22,445 nucleotides of DNA, taken from assembly GCF_000003605.2 (NCBI RefSeq), contig NW_003123420.1, positions 114,515 to 136,959 on the forward strand, given 5' to 3'. Source of the stretch: Saccoglossus kowalevskii. Lineage: Eukaryota > Hemichordata > Enteropneusta > Harrimaniidae. Under the pieces are notes generated by a model that saw only the letters and a list, made by a program, of their open reading frames with translations, was not told where the DNA came from and did no database searches. How positions within the stretch are numbered: position 1 is the stretch's first letter; each line of letters starts with the position of its first letter. The position numbers were made by a program, and so were the translations under genes. This document shows, piece after piece, positions 1 through 8,655 of this stretch.

Positions 1-256
1 GATGTTCGAACTCTGTGCCTGTGCCTTTAACCAGGTGCTGAATCGTCATGGTCATTTTGGGGAGGTACACGATCACCCACATCGCGTATTTTCTCGCAGG
101 TTCAAACCTGTATGGGCCACTTTGTCCCTGGCACTGTAAAACAAAATCGTGACATCTCTCGTTGTCATCATATTCCTCGATCTCATAACTCTCGTCAGAC
201 GATGATAAGATAGATTCCGTGTCGCTTTCCGAGCACTGCATGCGTATAGCGGCCAT
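1..256 (-). CDS. Possible first exon of an unidentified gene, running off the left edge
   Basis: Reading leftward from an ATG at 256-254, the frame stays open for about 85 codons to the window edge. The N-terminal 35 or so residues are acidic and serine-rich (SESDTESILSSSDESYE), followed by CQGQSGPYRFEPARKY near residues 44-59. An acidic stretch leading to a PY(R/Q)FEP motif is, from memory, common at the start of invertebrate proteins that carry a P2X7-C-terminal-like cysteine domain, often in multicopy families. That domain is not in the window, so the link is only an inference. A GTGATC after Met-Trp (near 76) could be a splice donor, in which case the frame left of it is intronic. A perfect CRE palindrome lies just upstream at 283-290. 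It could also be a chance open frame; the composition argues mildly for coding. Confidence 0.35.
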   Translation of the reverse strand, partial: MAAIRMQCSESDTESILSSSDESYEIEEYDDNERCHDFVLQCQGQSGPYRFEPARKYAMWVIVYLPKMTMTIQHLVKGTGTEFEH

Positions 257-282
257 TGTGAAACGATGACAAGTTCCCCCCG

Positions 283-290
283 TGACGTCA
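283..290. promoter_or_regulatory. CRE-like palindrome TGACGTCA
   Basis: A perfect 8-bp CREB/ATF consensus lies 27 bp upstream of the candidate ATG at 256 on the - strand. CRE sites are often promoter-proximal, so this modestly supports a promoter here. No TATA box is evident beside it. The same 8-mer also occurs at 2973-2980 and inside a coding exon at 6763-6770, so chance is possible. Confidence 0.3.
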
Positions 291-732
291 CAAATCACCC
301 TTGCATGCTAATTAGGTTCTCTAGCTGAAGCCTCGTTCTGAGTCGGCCAAGAAATTGGACGTGGGCGTTTCCTTATCCAGAACATTATTATTGCTCGTTT
401 ATTTAATTTATGTACATTTTTCACTTGTTTTTTTTTCATAATGTTGTTTATAAATAAATTTTGCACACAAAGAAAGTCAATTGTCCCAATTCAGTTACAC
501 TTTAAATACCTTGAAATTTGTTGAGGGTGTCGCGTTCCAATGTAATTGCTAGTATCACTCGCGGGGCTGAGACATAGGACAAATTTTCGAGAAGTTCGCA
601 TTTCCGGGAACACTTATACTCGATCGGGCGCATAACCGGGCATTTTCACCGCTTGACAACCATCGCCCTGTCAAAACAACAGTCGAAACACTCAGTAAAA
701 TATACTTTGGGCAGCAGGTTGGTGTGACTCTC

Positions 733-1285
733 TTGAACAGTGTAAGAAGACTAGTACTGCCCCCGTGGGTCCGACTTGTGGAAATACCTGGAACCCATGT
801 CTGTGAAAGGGGTTTTCAAAATGATCCTAAACACGTTTTAAAAGGTCAAAATTTCGTACTCTTTTCACTGTTAGAAAGCTAAAAGATCACGCACCTTGAA
901 CTCGCGCCTGATCTCGCGATATTTGAGCTTTCTAACCCTTCAGTGTAAGCACGGGTTGGTCATATGCCGTGATCGCCCGTGATCGAGGGTCTTTAACCAG
1001 GGGGCCGGACATTTTCCTCGTTTTTGCGATCATTGAATTCCTTAAAGCAATAACAAAAAAACGATAATCTCGTTTAAAAAATAACCACCCTTATCACGTT
1101 GGCAGTACCGGAAAAGACACCATTTTTGTCTATTGTGACTGAAATGGTAACCCTAAACCCGTAACGCGCGTTAACGTGGATTTCTTTAAAAAACACCCTT
1201 TTAACGCGTTTTCTTTCACAGACATGCGTACCATATCATTCTTTAAGTCGGACCCCCGGGGTACTGCCACTACATGTTCAACATA
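733..1285. repeat. Degenerate inverted-repeat (MITE- or foldback-like) element
   Basis: The left arm reads inward from TTGAACA (about 733) through CCCCCGTGGGTCCGACTT and CATGTCTGTGAAAG (about 798). The right arm, read on the opposite strand from about 1285, repeats this order: TTGAACATGTA, CCCCGGGGGTCCGACTT, then CATGTCTGTGAAAG. Arms are roughly 80-100 bp with substitutions and small indels. A smaller internal inverted pair, GTTAGAAAGCT at 870-880 and AGCTTTCTAAC at 926-936, lies between them. No clear target-site duplication or transposase frame is seen, so a non-autonomous element is inferred. Confidence 0.5.
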
Positions 1286-1438
1286 TATCAATTTCAATGT
1301 TCTGGATTATCTCAAATTTGAGTTTGTGCTGTTTTTACTAGCTCTTCGTCTGGCGGGCAACAGCGTCCGAACGTTCTGTGACGAAGCTAAGCCCCAAGAA
1401 ATGTTTTATATGATATCGAGCGTTGTTTTATACGCGTG

Positions 1439-1521
1439 GGAAGCTATAAGTGGGTGATTTTCACTGTAAACAAATGCGTTCAGTTCAGAAAGAGTAGGCG
1501 TGTGGTGGCGCCCTTTATTAA
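1439..1521 (+). repeat. 83-bp direct repeat, copy 1
   Basis: Begins GGAAGCTAT and ends GTGGTGGCGCCCTTTATTAA. The partner is at 1868-1950, same orientation and same length. About three quarters of positions match by eye, with the last 22 or so nearly identical. The two copies flank the poly-G terminal-repeat element. Confidence 0.6.
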
Positions 1522-1659
1522 GCTTCTTACAGCTCGGGCGTCGACCCCAATGTAATTATTACCAGTATCATTCCCATAACAGCCATTTAAATGCGTTGGT
1601 CGTCGTGCAGCGCGTGTCCAAATTTCATGTAAACAAACAATGTAATTTACATGCGTTCT

Positions 1660-1807
1660 CAGGGGCGGATACAGGATTTTTTTATTGGGGGGGGGGGCAA
1701 ACTTTAAAATCGACAGACTAAGTTAATGTTTTTTTTATATTATAAAAAATCAAATTGAATAAATTTTTCAACGGGGGGGGGGATCCGAACCCCAAGATCC
1801 GCCACTG
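1660..1807. mobile_element. Short terminal-inverted-repeat element with poly-G tracts (MITE-like)
   Basis: The left end reads CAGGGGCGGATACAGG. The right end, on the other strand, reads CAGTGGCGGATCTTGGGG, giving terminal inverted repeats of about 15-18 bp around GGCGGAT. The interior is AT-rich and holds two G runs on the + strand (1687-1697 and about 1773-1782). Ends of this form followed by a G run are, from memory, a common short element in invertebrate genomes. It has no coding capacity, and I could not define a clean target duplication. Confidence 0.6.
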
Positions 1808-1867
1808 GTTTTAAACGTCGCTATGAGTCCCATATCGAACTGAGCGCGGAGCGCATTCAAACTCGAA

Positions 1868-1950
1868 GGAAGCTATTAGCGAGTGATGTTCAGTATAAAC
1901 GAGGAAGTACAGTTTAGAAGAAACAGGCTTGTGGTGGCGCCCTTTATTAA
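1868..1950 (+). repeat. 83-bp direct repeat, copy 2
   Basis: Diverged second copy of the 1439-1521 repeat, again ending GTGGTGGCGCCCTTTATTAA. Either a local duplication, or two ends of an older dispersed repeat interrupted by the element at 1660-1807. Confidence 0.6.
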
Positions 1951-3626
1951 ACATAATAAAAACGTTTTTATCTGCTATTGAATGTTAAAATACCGAACTA
2001 AAAAAGATTGTGGGGAAATTTGCTTACAGCTAAATGTAATAGATATGCTATTGTGGTCTGTGTTTTTGAATATTATCAATGCAATCTGATAAATGTGGAG
2101 CTATAAAGTTGTCCAAGCTTGGTTCGAACAGTGACATTGGTATTGGGAGTAAGTACATATTACCCGTATTCCATGGAATCCTGAGAAATAGCTATATACG
2201 AATCCGAAGACGTTCAAGGAATCCATTCGCCGTCATGTGATATATACAACAATGCACTAAAAACATAACCTTTTGTGTTCATGCAAATACGACGCCGATC
2301 CACTGACACCAATTTGGGCGAAGTTTTATGTGCATTCATTTTGCGTTTTCTTTGGATTGTCGTGGTATACGTCGATAATCGCGCATATTGTAGCCGTGCC
2401 GTTCTGATTCACGCTGGTCGTCATGTAAATGATAGTGTATTTATACAGCAGAAAAAAAGTGCATTTCAGTACAACATTTAACACGTTTGTTATGTATATA
2501 TTTATATTTTTACACCAAATACACATAATTTATCATCAAGTTGTGTTGATCATTTTTTTTAAATATGTAAATAAATGTATACAGGTTTATTTCGTGTGAG
2601 GTGACGGAATTTGTCCGTGGTATTAAAGAAAATAGAGATTTTTGTTTTCATTGTTAGATTAATATATTTGGCAGACATTTTCATATTTATTTCAATAAAA
2701 CATTTACACTTTTGAAATTAATTTCCGCCTGAGGTGCATTTGGTGGCCATCACAACAATAGACTTGTACTAAGTGACTGAAATATTAATCTAGCGGTGAA
2801 TTAAGATATATTGAAAGCAAATTGTTCAACCCAAAAATAAATTTGGAAATTTTCTTCCAATTTTTCAATTTTCAATTTCGCAGCAGGTCTGTTAAGAAAA
2901 GTTCATGCAGATCACAACGACGCCGATGGATACAATGTGAGCGTGGGAAAAGGAGCGGTACCACGGATTAAGTGACGTCACGGCATCTACATATTTTGAA
3001 GTGATATAACATAAGTGTGTCTGTATTGGTATTATTTTTCAAAACCGTTGTGTTGTGTATAAAATGTATGCAAAACATTTACTTTGCCGTTCTTAGTAGA
3101 ATAAATCAGGGAAACTAAATAGTTTGACCTTATTTACGAATTCTGACGGAGTGGTGTGCAAGGTTTTACCGGCACAACTGGAGGCGTGACCTATTTACAA
3201 CTTGTCATACATCAATCGCAAGACTGGTTACAAACTAGAGCTAATTGATTCGTGACCCACTCTGTTTCGTATGGCAAAATGACAACATATTGGTGGGTTT
3301 CGCTGGTTATAATTGGCGGCGCATGCGTCGTTAAAAAAAACAGCTGTCTGTTATGTCATTATATTCATTTTGTATCACGCTAATTAAAAATTCTTGATTG
3401 AGATAAACATAATATTAATCAGATGAAATTAGTTTTAGAACAGCAATTTTCACACACTGGCAGTGAGACAATACAAATTAGGTATCTTATCAATACTGCT
3501 GTAAATGTTACACAGATTTAACGTTGGATTTTGAAAGTATTTTAGGCATCATTGAATGGAATTAATTATGTTATAAATTAAACGAACGTAATGTAAGTTC
3601 CGGTGCAACAATGACTGAACCACAAA

Positions 3627-3645
3627 TATAAAAGTTATCCACGTG
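3627..3645 (+). promoter_or_regulatory. Candidate core promoter of gene A: TATA box and E-box
   Basis: TATAAAAG at 3627-3634 is followed by the E-box CACGTG at 3640-3645. Transcription starting about 30 bp downstream would give a 5' UTR of about 250 nt before the ATG at 3908. An additional upstream non-coding exon cannot be excluded, so this is a positional suggestion. Confidence 0.3.
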
Positions 3646-3907
3646 GGTTAGAATCGGCTAGCATTATACATGGCCATGCCGGAGAGGGGAACAATACCAA
3701 TCAAATGAATAGAGACGCCATGTTGAACCGACACCACCTAGCATATGGAGCCATCTGTTGCAAATCTCAATTGACCCGTGTTAGAACAGCCATGTTTTAT
3801 AGCCATACTAATGCAGTAGTGTCTCTTCCGACAAGTATTTTTTCCTGTGTAAAATAACGAGGCAGACGTCCAGTGTACATTTCTTTGCAGGTGGTAACGA
3901 TGAGTGC

Positions 3908-4197
3908 ATGAAGCCGACGATTGCGCGAACGGGTTTTGGGTTGCGTAACCCCCTGCCACTGATGCACAAACTACGTACAATGTCGACAATAAGCTTGGCC
4001 CGTTTACAGTTATACGTGGTAATCGCACTGTTCCTTGCTAATGTATACTGTATGTATGTTTACTGGGACACATGGGCCACGGAGTCGTTGATGCCTGCTA
4101 GTCACCATGGCAGCGCCCTGGTACCTGAATATGAGACGCACTTGTTTTCAGAAAACAGTCATACCGCGTGGTTCAAATATCGCCACAGAAGAAAAAG
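3908..4197 (+). CDS. Gene A exon 1: cytosolic tail, membrane anchor, stem
   Basis: Encodes residues 1-97. The first ATG (3908) is chosen because it opens the frame; later Met codons at residues 19 and 25 also precede the anchor and are possible starts. The anchor LQLYVVIALFLANVYCMYVY (33-52) follows Arg32. The exon ends AAAAG|GTATGT in phase 2 after a basic run (KYRHRRK). Confidence 0.8.
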
Positions 4198-7100
4198 GTA
4201 TGTATCAATACTGAATGTGCGTGTGTTTGTTTTCCAATTGTATAAATATTACGCCATTGTAAGGCGCGCCAGCGACTGAAATTGACGAGTTGATTCTGCA
4301 AACGCTTACAGGTGAACTCGGGTCCACCTGGAGTAATTTGGCAGGTGGGACATATGAGTGTTAAGCAAAGTAAAAAACAAGCCCTTTTCACTTATGTTTA
4401 AATTCAAATTTACTCTCATATTTCGATAAAAAATTCCATTCATTGTGGTTCTACAATGTATGTATTGTAAATGCAACATACAACATATAACAACGCTGGC
4501 GATTACACTGACACTGTCTAACACTCGAAACGCAGGGCTATTCTGTAATACGTGTCGTCACATGCATCGTATATTTTGTACCCCAGGGCCCTGGTTATTC
4601 TCAATCAAGAATGATATGTTTCAAATTTTCGAATTAATGTGTGAAATAACATGAATAGGAGGATTATATTTTAAAAACCTTAAAAATTCATGTGCAGCCG
4701 GTCGCATAGCATTGACACTTGTAATGCAGATACCGGATGTGTATATTTATTTAGGCATGCATCATCGCAGAATCCGTTATTGAATCTAAACAGCCAGTAG
4801 CTTTGTGAACAAATTATTTTTCAATAGATTCAGAAAAAAATGGAAAAAGTTCTTGAAAAGTGATTTCAGTTGTCAGAGGCGTTATACACAGAAGCTTTTG
4901 CAAGACTTGGTACCTGGGTGAGTATGTGTGGGTGTCACTATCTCTGCATATTCGGTTTGTTCACGCAATGCCATGAGGTTATCTTCATTGAAAATTATCC
5001 AACTTCTAAAATGATCTTTATTTATAGCATACATTATTTATAATTTAGAATGTACCCAGTATAATGCTTTCAGGTCTACGAAATCGCTCTTAGTGACAAA
5101 CGGGGAGACACACTGAGAAAACCGTAGATTACGAAAAGAGAAACATGTTCTCAAGAATAATGGGGACTCTACAACGCTAGGAGAGAACAATTAAACCACT
5201 GTTTCAGTGGGCCATGGCTCTGGTATTCTTTTCTTTTTATAATTTTAAACCAAATTGTAAATATATCAGGAAAAAATCACAAAAATAAGTAATGAGTAAT
5301 AAGTTTGTGTGTTTTTAGCTTACTTCGTATTACCACAAATAACTGAAGGAGTATAAATTATTATTGGAGTATTAATCTTTATATGATGATAATAACGCTA
5401 TATTAACATGTTATTCCTAAATTGATATCTATGTTGATTTGATATTTGCAGTTTCAACGCGAGTGATGAGTTATTTCTAAATACAAAATACAAAACATTT
5501 AAAAACTATGATCAGACGTTTTCAGAAACACCACCATACGGCTTTGATAGAAAGAGTGAGTAAATCTTTCCGCATAATTTCTGACTTATTTATTATGTAT
5601 TCGCAACTGCCAGAGCGTATTTGATCAAGTATTCGAACTCGGAAATCGTTCAGATACATGTAACTTAGTACATTCCTGAGTTATCTGTAGGTAACCTAGG
5701 TCTGTGATTCTATGTTATGTTGATATACTTAAACGCGAATGTTTAGTCGAAATTTATTAAGAAAACGCATGGAAAATATTGCTCAAAGCACGCTACAATA
5801 CATTAAATGAGTGACCGGACTGGTCACTGACCAGTTACGCCCTCTGTCGCTGACTTTCTCAACAATATCAAAATGGCCGTCGAGAGAGGGCGCCCAAGCT
5901 ACAGTTTATGTAGGCGGCATGTGTGTACGAGTATATGCTGTGTTAAACCTGTGTATCGTTCAATTGCAGCGAGTGCAGTGGATTACCTTCTGGACCTACT
6001 TTTATTGTCTGACTATCCAGACCGATTCAGGTGAGCCAATGACGTGCGATTGAAGCCCTAAAATTGTGTTTGTTCGTTTTTCTTATATGTAGATATTATT
6101 GTCTAAATCCCGTCTATGAGTTGTAGTTTTACCACGAGATCATTACGAAGCAGATTAAAAAATACCAAAACACCTCATTATCATTCTTTGGTTCTTCAGT
6201 TGATAAGAGAGTTTCAAATTTACATAACTCGCTGATATTAAGATTATGCACATGGTGCGTTTCTCGCATTTGGGCTTTTTTATATATTGTTCACATTTAA
6301 TAATGTCAGGTAATATATGTTATAATATATTATTTTTTATGTGGATAAGCAGGACACCCTATCATGTGAAAGTTGCACCGGAAAAAACAACAACAACAAA
6401 ACAAGAGCTATTTAAGTTTAAAATTCCCTGACCACAAATTCAAGTTAGGGGAATGGCTAATATTCTCCCAGTGCAAATTTAACATTATAGCAAACTAAGA
6501 TATGTATGACTGCACATTATCATACCTATTTTTTCATTAGAACATTCTTCCAGTTTTCTGTGAATGCTTGTAATACTAAGGTAAAATTCTCTCTGTGTGC
6601 TAAAATAGTGACATGCCCCATATTTATGATAGCATGAAACAAGTGGGAAACGAATAGTTACTTCACGATGTATATGCGTGTTTCCAGGTTAACCAGGGCA
6701 TCAAATTGTACTCGCTGCGTACTGGTGGCCAATTCCGGAATCCTCATTGGTAGTAAACTGGGTGACGTCATAGACACTTATGACATAGTCATAAGGTATT
6801 AGTATACATTACGTATTTTAACACACAGATGAGCATGCTCAAATGATTCGCCGCTTCCTTTAATTCACACTCAACATGCAACACAGTCACATGACTTGAA
6901 CGGTATTTTATAAACGCTCGTGTTCATCATAAAATAAATAACAAATAATCCTTGACTGCCATTGCAGGATGAACAATGCAAAGACAGTAGGTTACGCCGA
7001 CGACGTCGGCAGGAAGACGACCTTTCGTTTTATATACCCAGAAAGTGCGCTCATGGACACAAGCCAGTATAATCGTGATTCTGATATCGTATTCATGTCG

Positions 7101-7550
7101 TACAAAGAAGACGATTACTGGTGGCTGGCCTCAGTGCTAAAAAAGGTGAGTCAGACACTTTGAATGTAACATCGTATACGTTAATGTAAACAGGTGTGGA
7201 GACATATTGTAGTTATTTTAGTTAGTGTCTAATTTCAAGAATGTCCTATTGTTAATTAGCAGAATATCTAATTGTTAATTAGAGAAAATGACCATAGTTC
7301 TGGTAAAAGAAGTGGCGCATACACGTATACGCGATTTGATTAAATGAGAGTTTCGTCAATGAGTGAATTATTTACCCATTCCATCATGCATCACTTCTTG
7401 GCTTTATTTCTTGAAAAGCACACATGTTCATAGGTCCACACTCATTGCATTGCAGTGTGTCTATCAATTGTTTGTAGTATAATTTTACTTCTGTTTTTTT
7501 GTACTTGTAATATTATCGATTGGTGTGGTGTTATTTATATTGTACTATGC

Positions 7551-7595
<45 letters not shown>

Positions 7596-8655
7596 TTAAT
7601 TTTGTTTTAAATAATAACAGTATCATAGACATCACAGTATCACTAATGTTATAGTATGTTGCATTTCTGTCGAAAGAAAAAAATAAGTGGCTATTTCTGG
7701 AAGGAAATCCCAAACTCACTGGATAAACCAGAATATCAGATACGACTGCTAAATCCAGCTATACACCAGGAAGCGAGGGACATACATTTATGTTCGAAAG
7801 TGAGTATTATTCAATTGTAACTGACTGGTCCATATTGAATATAGGATAAACACGCAACATGAAAGATATATTTTGTTTTGTACCTTTGTTAGATACTGAA
7901 TGTAGATGAGCATTACACAATTTGGTTTTCGTTGTAACTTAATTATGCATGTGCACCGATTGTGTTCATAATACATTCGTAGTACAGGTAGTTTGTTTTT
8001 GCATTTCCAATCGAACATCTTATTTTGCGTTCTACAAAAACAAAATCATTCTATACATATGTGTAATTATAATTAAAATGGGACATATTCCTAAAATAAT
8101 TCAAAATACAAGTGGCCCTGCCAATTATCTCAATTATTATTTTTAGCATATTTGAACATTAGACTAAAACCATCTTCGGTGCGGTGATCGTCAGAGTAGA
8201 TCATAAGTTTTCGAAACTTAGCATAAACATTAATAGCGAACGATTCATGCGTACTGGTGGTTTAATTTATATAAATTAGCTTATCACTACGTCCATGTAT
8301 ATTTCAGAAACGTCCGTCAACAGGGATCGTGGCTATGGTGTTCGCGTTTCACTACTGCGATATTGTTGATATAGCAGGTTATGGGGATGATCCACGAATG
8401 CCGAATCACTATTTCTCAGACCCGGTATTGGATAATATAAGAGTCACCTCGACAACTCATTGTTGGGACAATGAAGCAAAATATATCGAGAGAATGTTGT
8501 ACTGTGGAGCTATTCGCAAAGATCTTACCCGCTACTACACAAACCGACTGAAAAACAGACCACCATCTAGCATAAGTTGCCATGGTACTACCTGGTGCAA
8601 CTCGCGTTCTTCGTTCAAAAGTTTAGCTGCATGGTTCCACGATGTTATATATTGA
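3908..8655 (+). CDS. Gene A: ST3Gal-like sialyltransferase (GT29), 8 coding exons
   Basis: Predicted Golgi type II membrane enzyme transferring sialic acid from CMP-sialic acid to a galactoside glycan. Exons: 3908-4197, 4828-4917, 5452-5555, 5970-6030, 6688-6795, 6968-7145, 7677-7799, 8308-8655. They sum to 1302 nt (433 residues plus stop), all GT-AG, phases 2,2,1,2,2,0,0. The membrane anchor is near residues 33-53, then a basic stem. Motif L starts CVLVANSG (C192, N197) and ends YPESA (241-245). Motif S is PSTGIVAMVFAFHYCD (321-336, C335), motif 3 is HYFS (352-355), and motif VS is H369 with E374. C192 and C335 are the usual disulfide pair. Context around GYFWK and IRLLNP resembles the ST3Gal3/4/5/6 group. 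Acceptor specificity cannot be read. Oddities: HYFS rather than HYYE, NNAK for the common NNAP, and about 40 residues after the usual C-terminus. Gene B on the opposite strand is a paralog. Confidence 0.9.
4828..4917 (+). CDS. Gene A exon 2: basic stem
   Basis: Acceptor TTTTTCAATAG, donor GG|GTGAGT; phases 2 and 2. Encodes a lysine-rich stem (RKKWKKFLKSDFSC) with Cys112, which aligns with Cys82 of gene B, and leads into KLLQDLVPG. Exon is 90 nt against 87 nt in gene B. Confidence 0.8.
5452..5555 (+). CDS. Gene A exon 3: stem to catalytic domain
   Basis: Acceptor GATATTTGCAG, donor A|GTGAGT; enters in phase 2 and leaves in phase 1. Contains an N-glycosylation sequon at N129 (NAS) and YGFDRK, matching FGFKNH in the equal-length (104 nt) exon of gene B. 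Confidence 0.85.
5970..6030 (+). CDS. Gene A exon 4: 61-nt linker exon
   Basis: Acceptor CAATTGCAG, donor TTCAG|GTGAGC. Encodes SAVDYLLDLLLLSDYPDRF, the leucine-rich helix that precedes motif L in ST3Gal-type enzymes. Its length of exactly 61 nt and phases 1 to 2 match gene B. Confidence 0.85.
6688..6795 (+). CDS. Gene A exon 5: first half of motif L
   Basis: Acceptor GTTTCCAG, donor AAG|GTATTA. Encodes CTRCVLVANSG through DTYDIVIR. The asparagine of A-N-S-G (N197) is the nucleotide-binding residue of the family. The NCT at residue 188 is a possible glycosylation sequon. The codon for R218 is split by the next intron, only 172 nt long. Confidence 0.9.
6968..7145 (+). CDS. Gene A exon 6: second half of motif L
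   Basis: Acceptor CATTGCAG, donor AAG|GTGAGT. Encodes MNNAKTVGYADDVGRKTTFR then YPESA and DDYWWLASVLKK. The family usually has Pro where Lys223 sits and a Glu after G-Y. Exon length 178 nt equals gene B. Confidence 0.9.
7554..7591. repeat. (TA)n microsatellite, about 19 units
   Basis: Pure alternating TA tract in intron 6 of gene A, about 85 bp upstream of the exon 7 acceptor. Likely length-polymorphic. Confidence 0.95.
7677..7799 (+). CDS. Gene A exon 7: region between motifs L and S
   Basis: Encodes KKISGYFWKEIPNS, IRLLNP and DIHLCSK; donor AAA|GTGAGT. The acceptor TTTCTGTCGAAAG is weak but is the only nearby AG that keeps phase 0 without an in-frame stop and aligns with gene B, whose exon is 9 nt longer before the shared F-W. 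Confidence 0.75.
8308..8655 (+). CDS. Gene A exon 8: motifs S, 3, VS and C-terminal tail
   Basis: Acceptor TATATTTCAG. Carries KRPSTG, AFHYCDIVDIAGYG (motif S), NHYFS (motif 3) and THCWDNE (motif VS, H369 with E374). After the usual end near GAIRKDLTRYY the frame continues about 38 residues with two extra cysteines and a tryptophan, then TGA. Confidence 0.9.
   Translation, partial: KRPSTGIVAMVFAFHYCDIVDIAGYGDDPRMPNHYFSDPVLDNIRVTSTTHCWDNEAKYIERMLYCGAIRKDLTRYYTNRLKNRPPSSISCHGTTWCNSRSSFKSLAAWFHDVIY

Larger units (their letters stand above)
257..3600. other. Intergenic region, no supported gene
   Basis: No exon chain or recognisable protein could be built on either strand. The left half (to about 1950) is richer in G+C and CpG than the rest of the window. 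It carries an inverted-repeat element, a poly-G terminal-repeat element and an 83-bp direct repeat (entered separately). From about 1950 to 3600 the sequence is AT-rich with scattered AATAAA words (for example near 2694) and a second perfect TGACGTCA at 2973-2980, but nothing that forms a gene. Confidence 0.6.

Noticed and set aside
73-291. 72-residue - strand frame at the left edge
   Set aside because: It overlaps, in another frame, the longer frame starting at 256 that has better composition and remains open to the edge.
1176-1457. 93-residue + strand open frame
   Set aside because: It overlaps the right arm of the inverted-repeat element, has no recognisable domain and no convincing splice or promoter context.
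2101-2140. GGTTCGAAC resembling a tRNA B box
   Set aside because: No matching A box, acceptor stem or cloverleaf could be folded around it.
3738-4028. 96-residue - strand frame opposite gene A exon 1
   Set aside because: It is antisense to a well supported coding exon and shows no family features.
6763-6770. TGACGTCA inside gene A exon 5
   Set aside because: It encodes part of L-G-D-V-I-D of motif L, so the match to a CRE is best explained by coding constraint and chance.
7621-7676. Alternative start of gene A exon 7 at 7621
   Set aside because: The acceptor TAATAACAG would enter a frame with a TAA stop before the FWK motif; 7677 keeps the frame and aligns with gene B.
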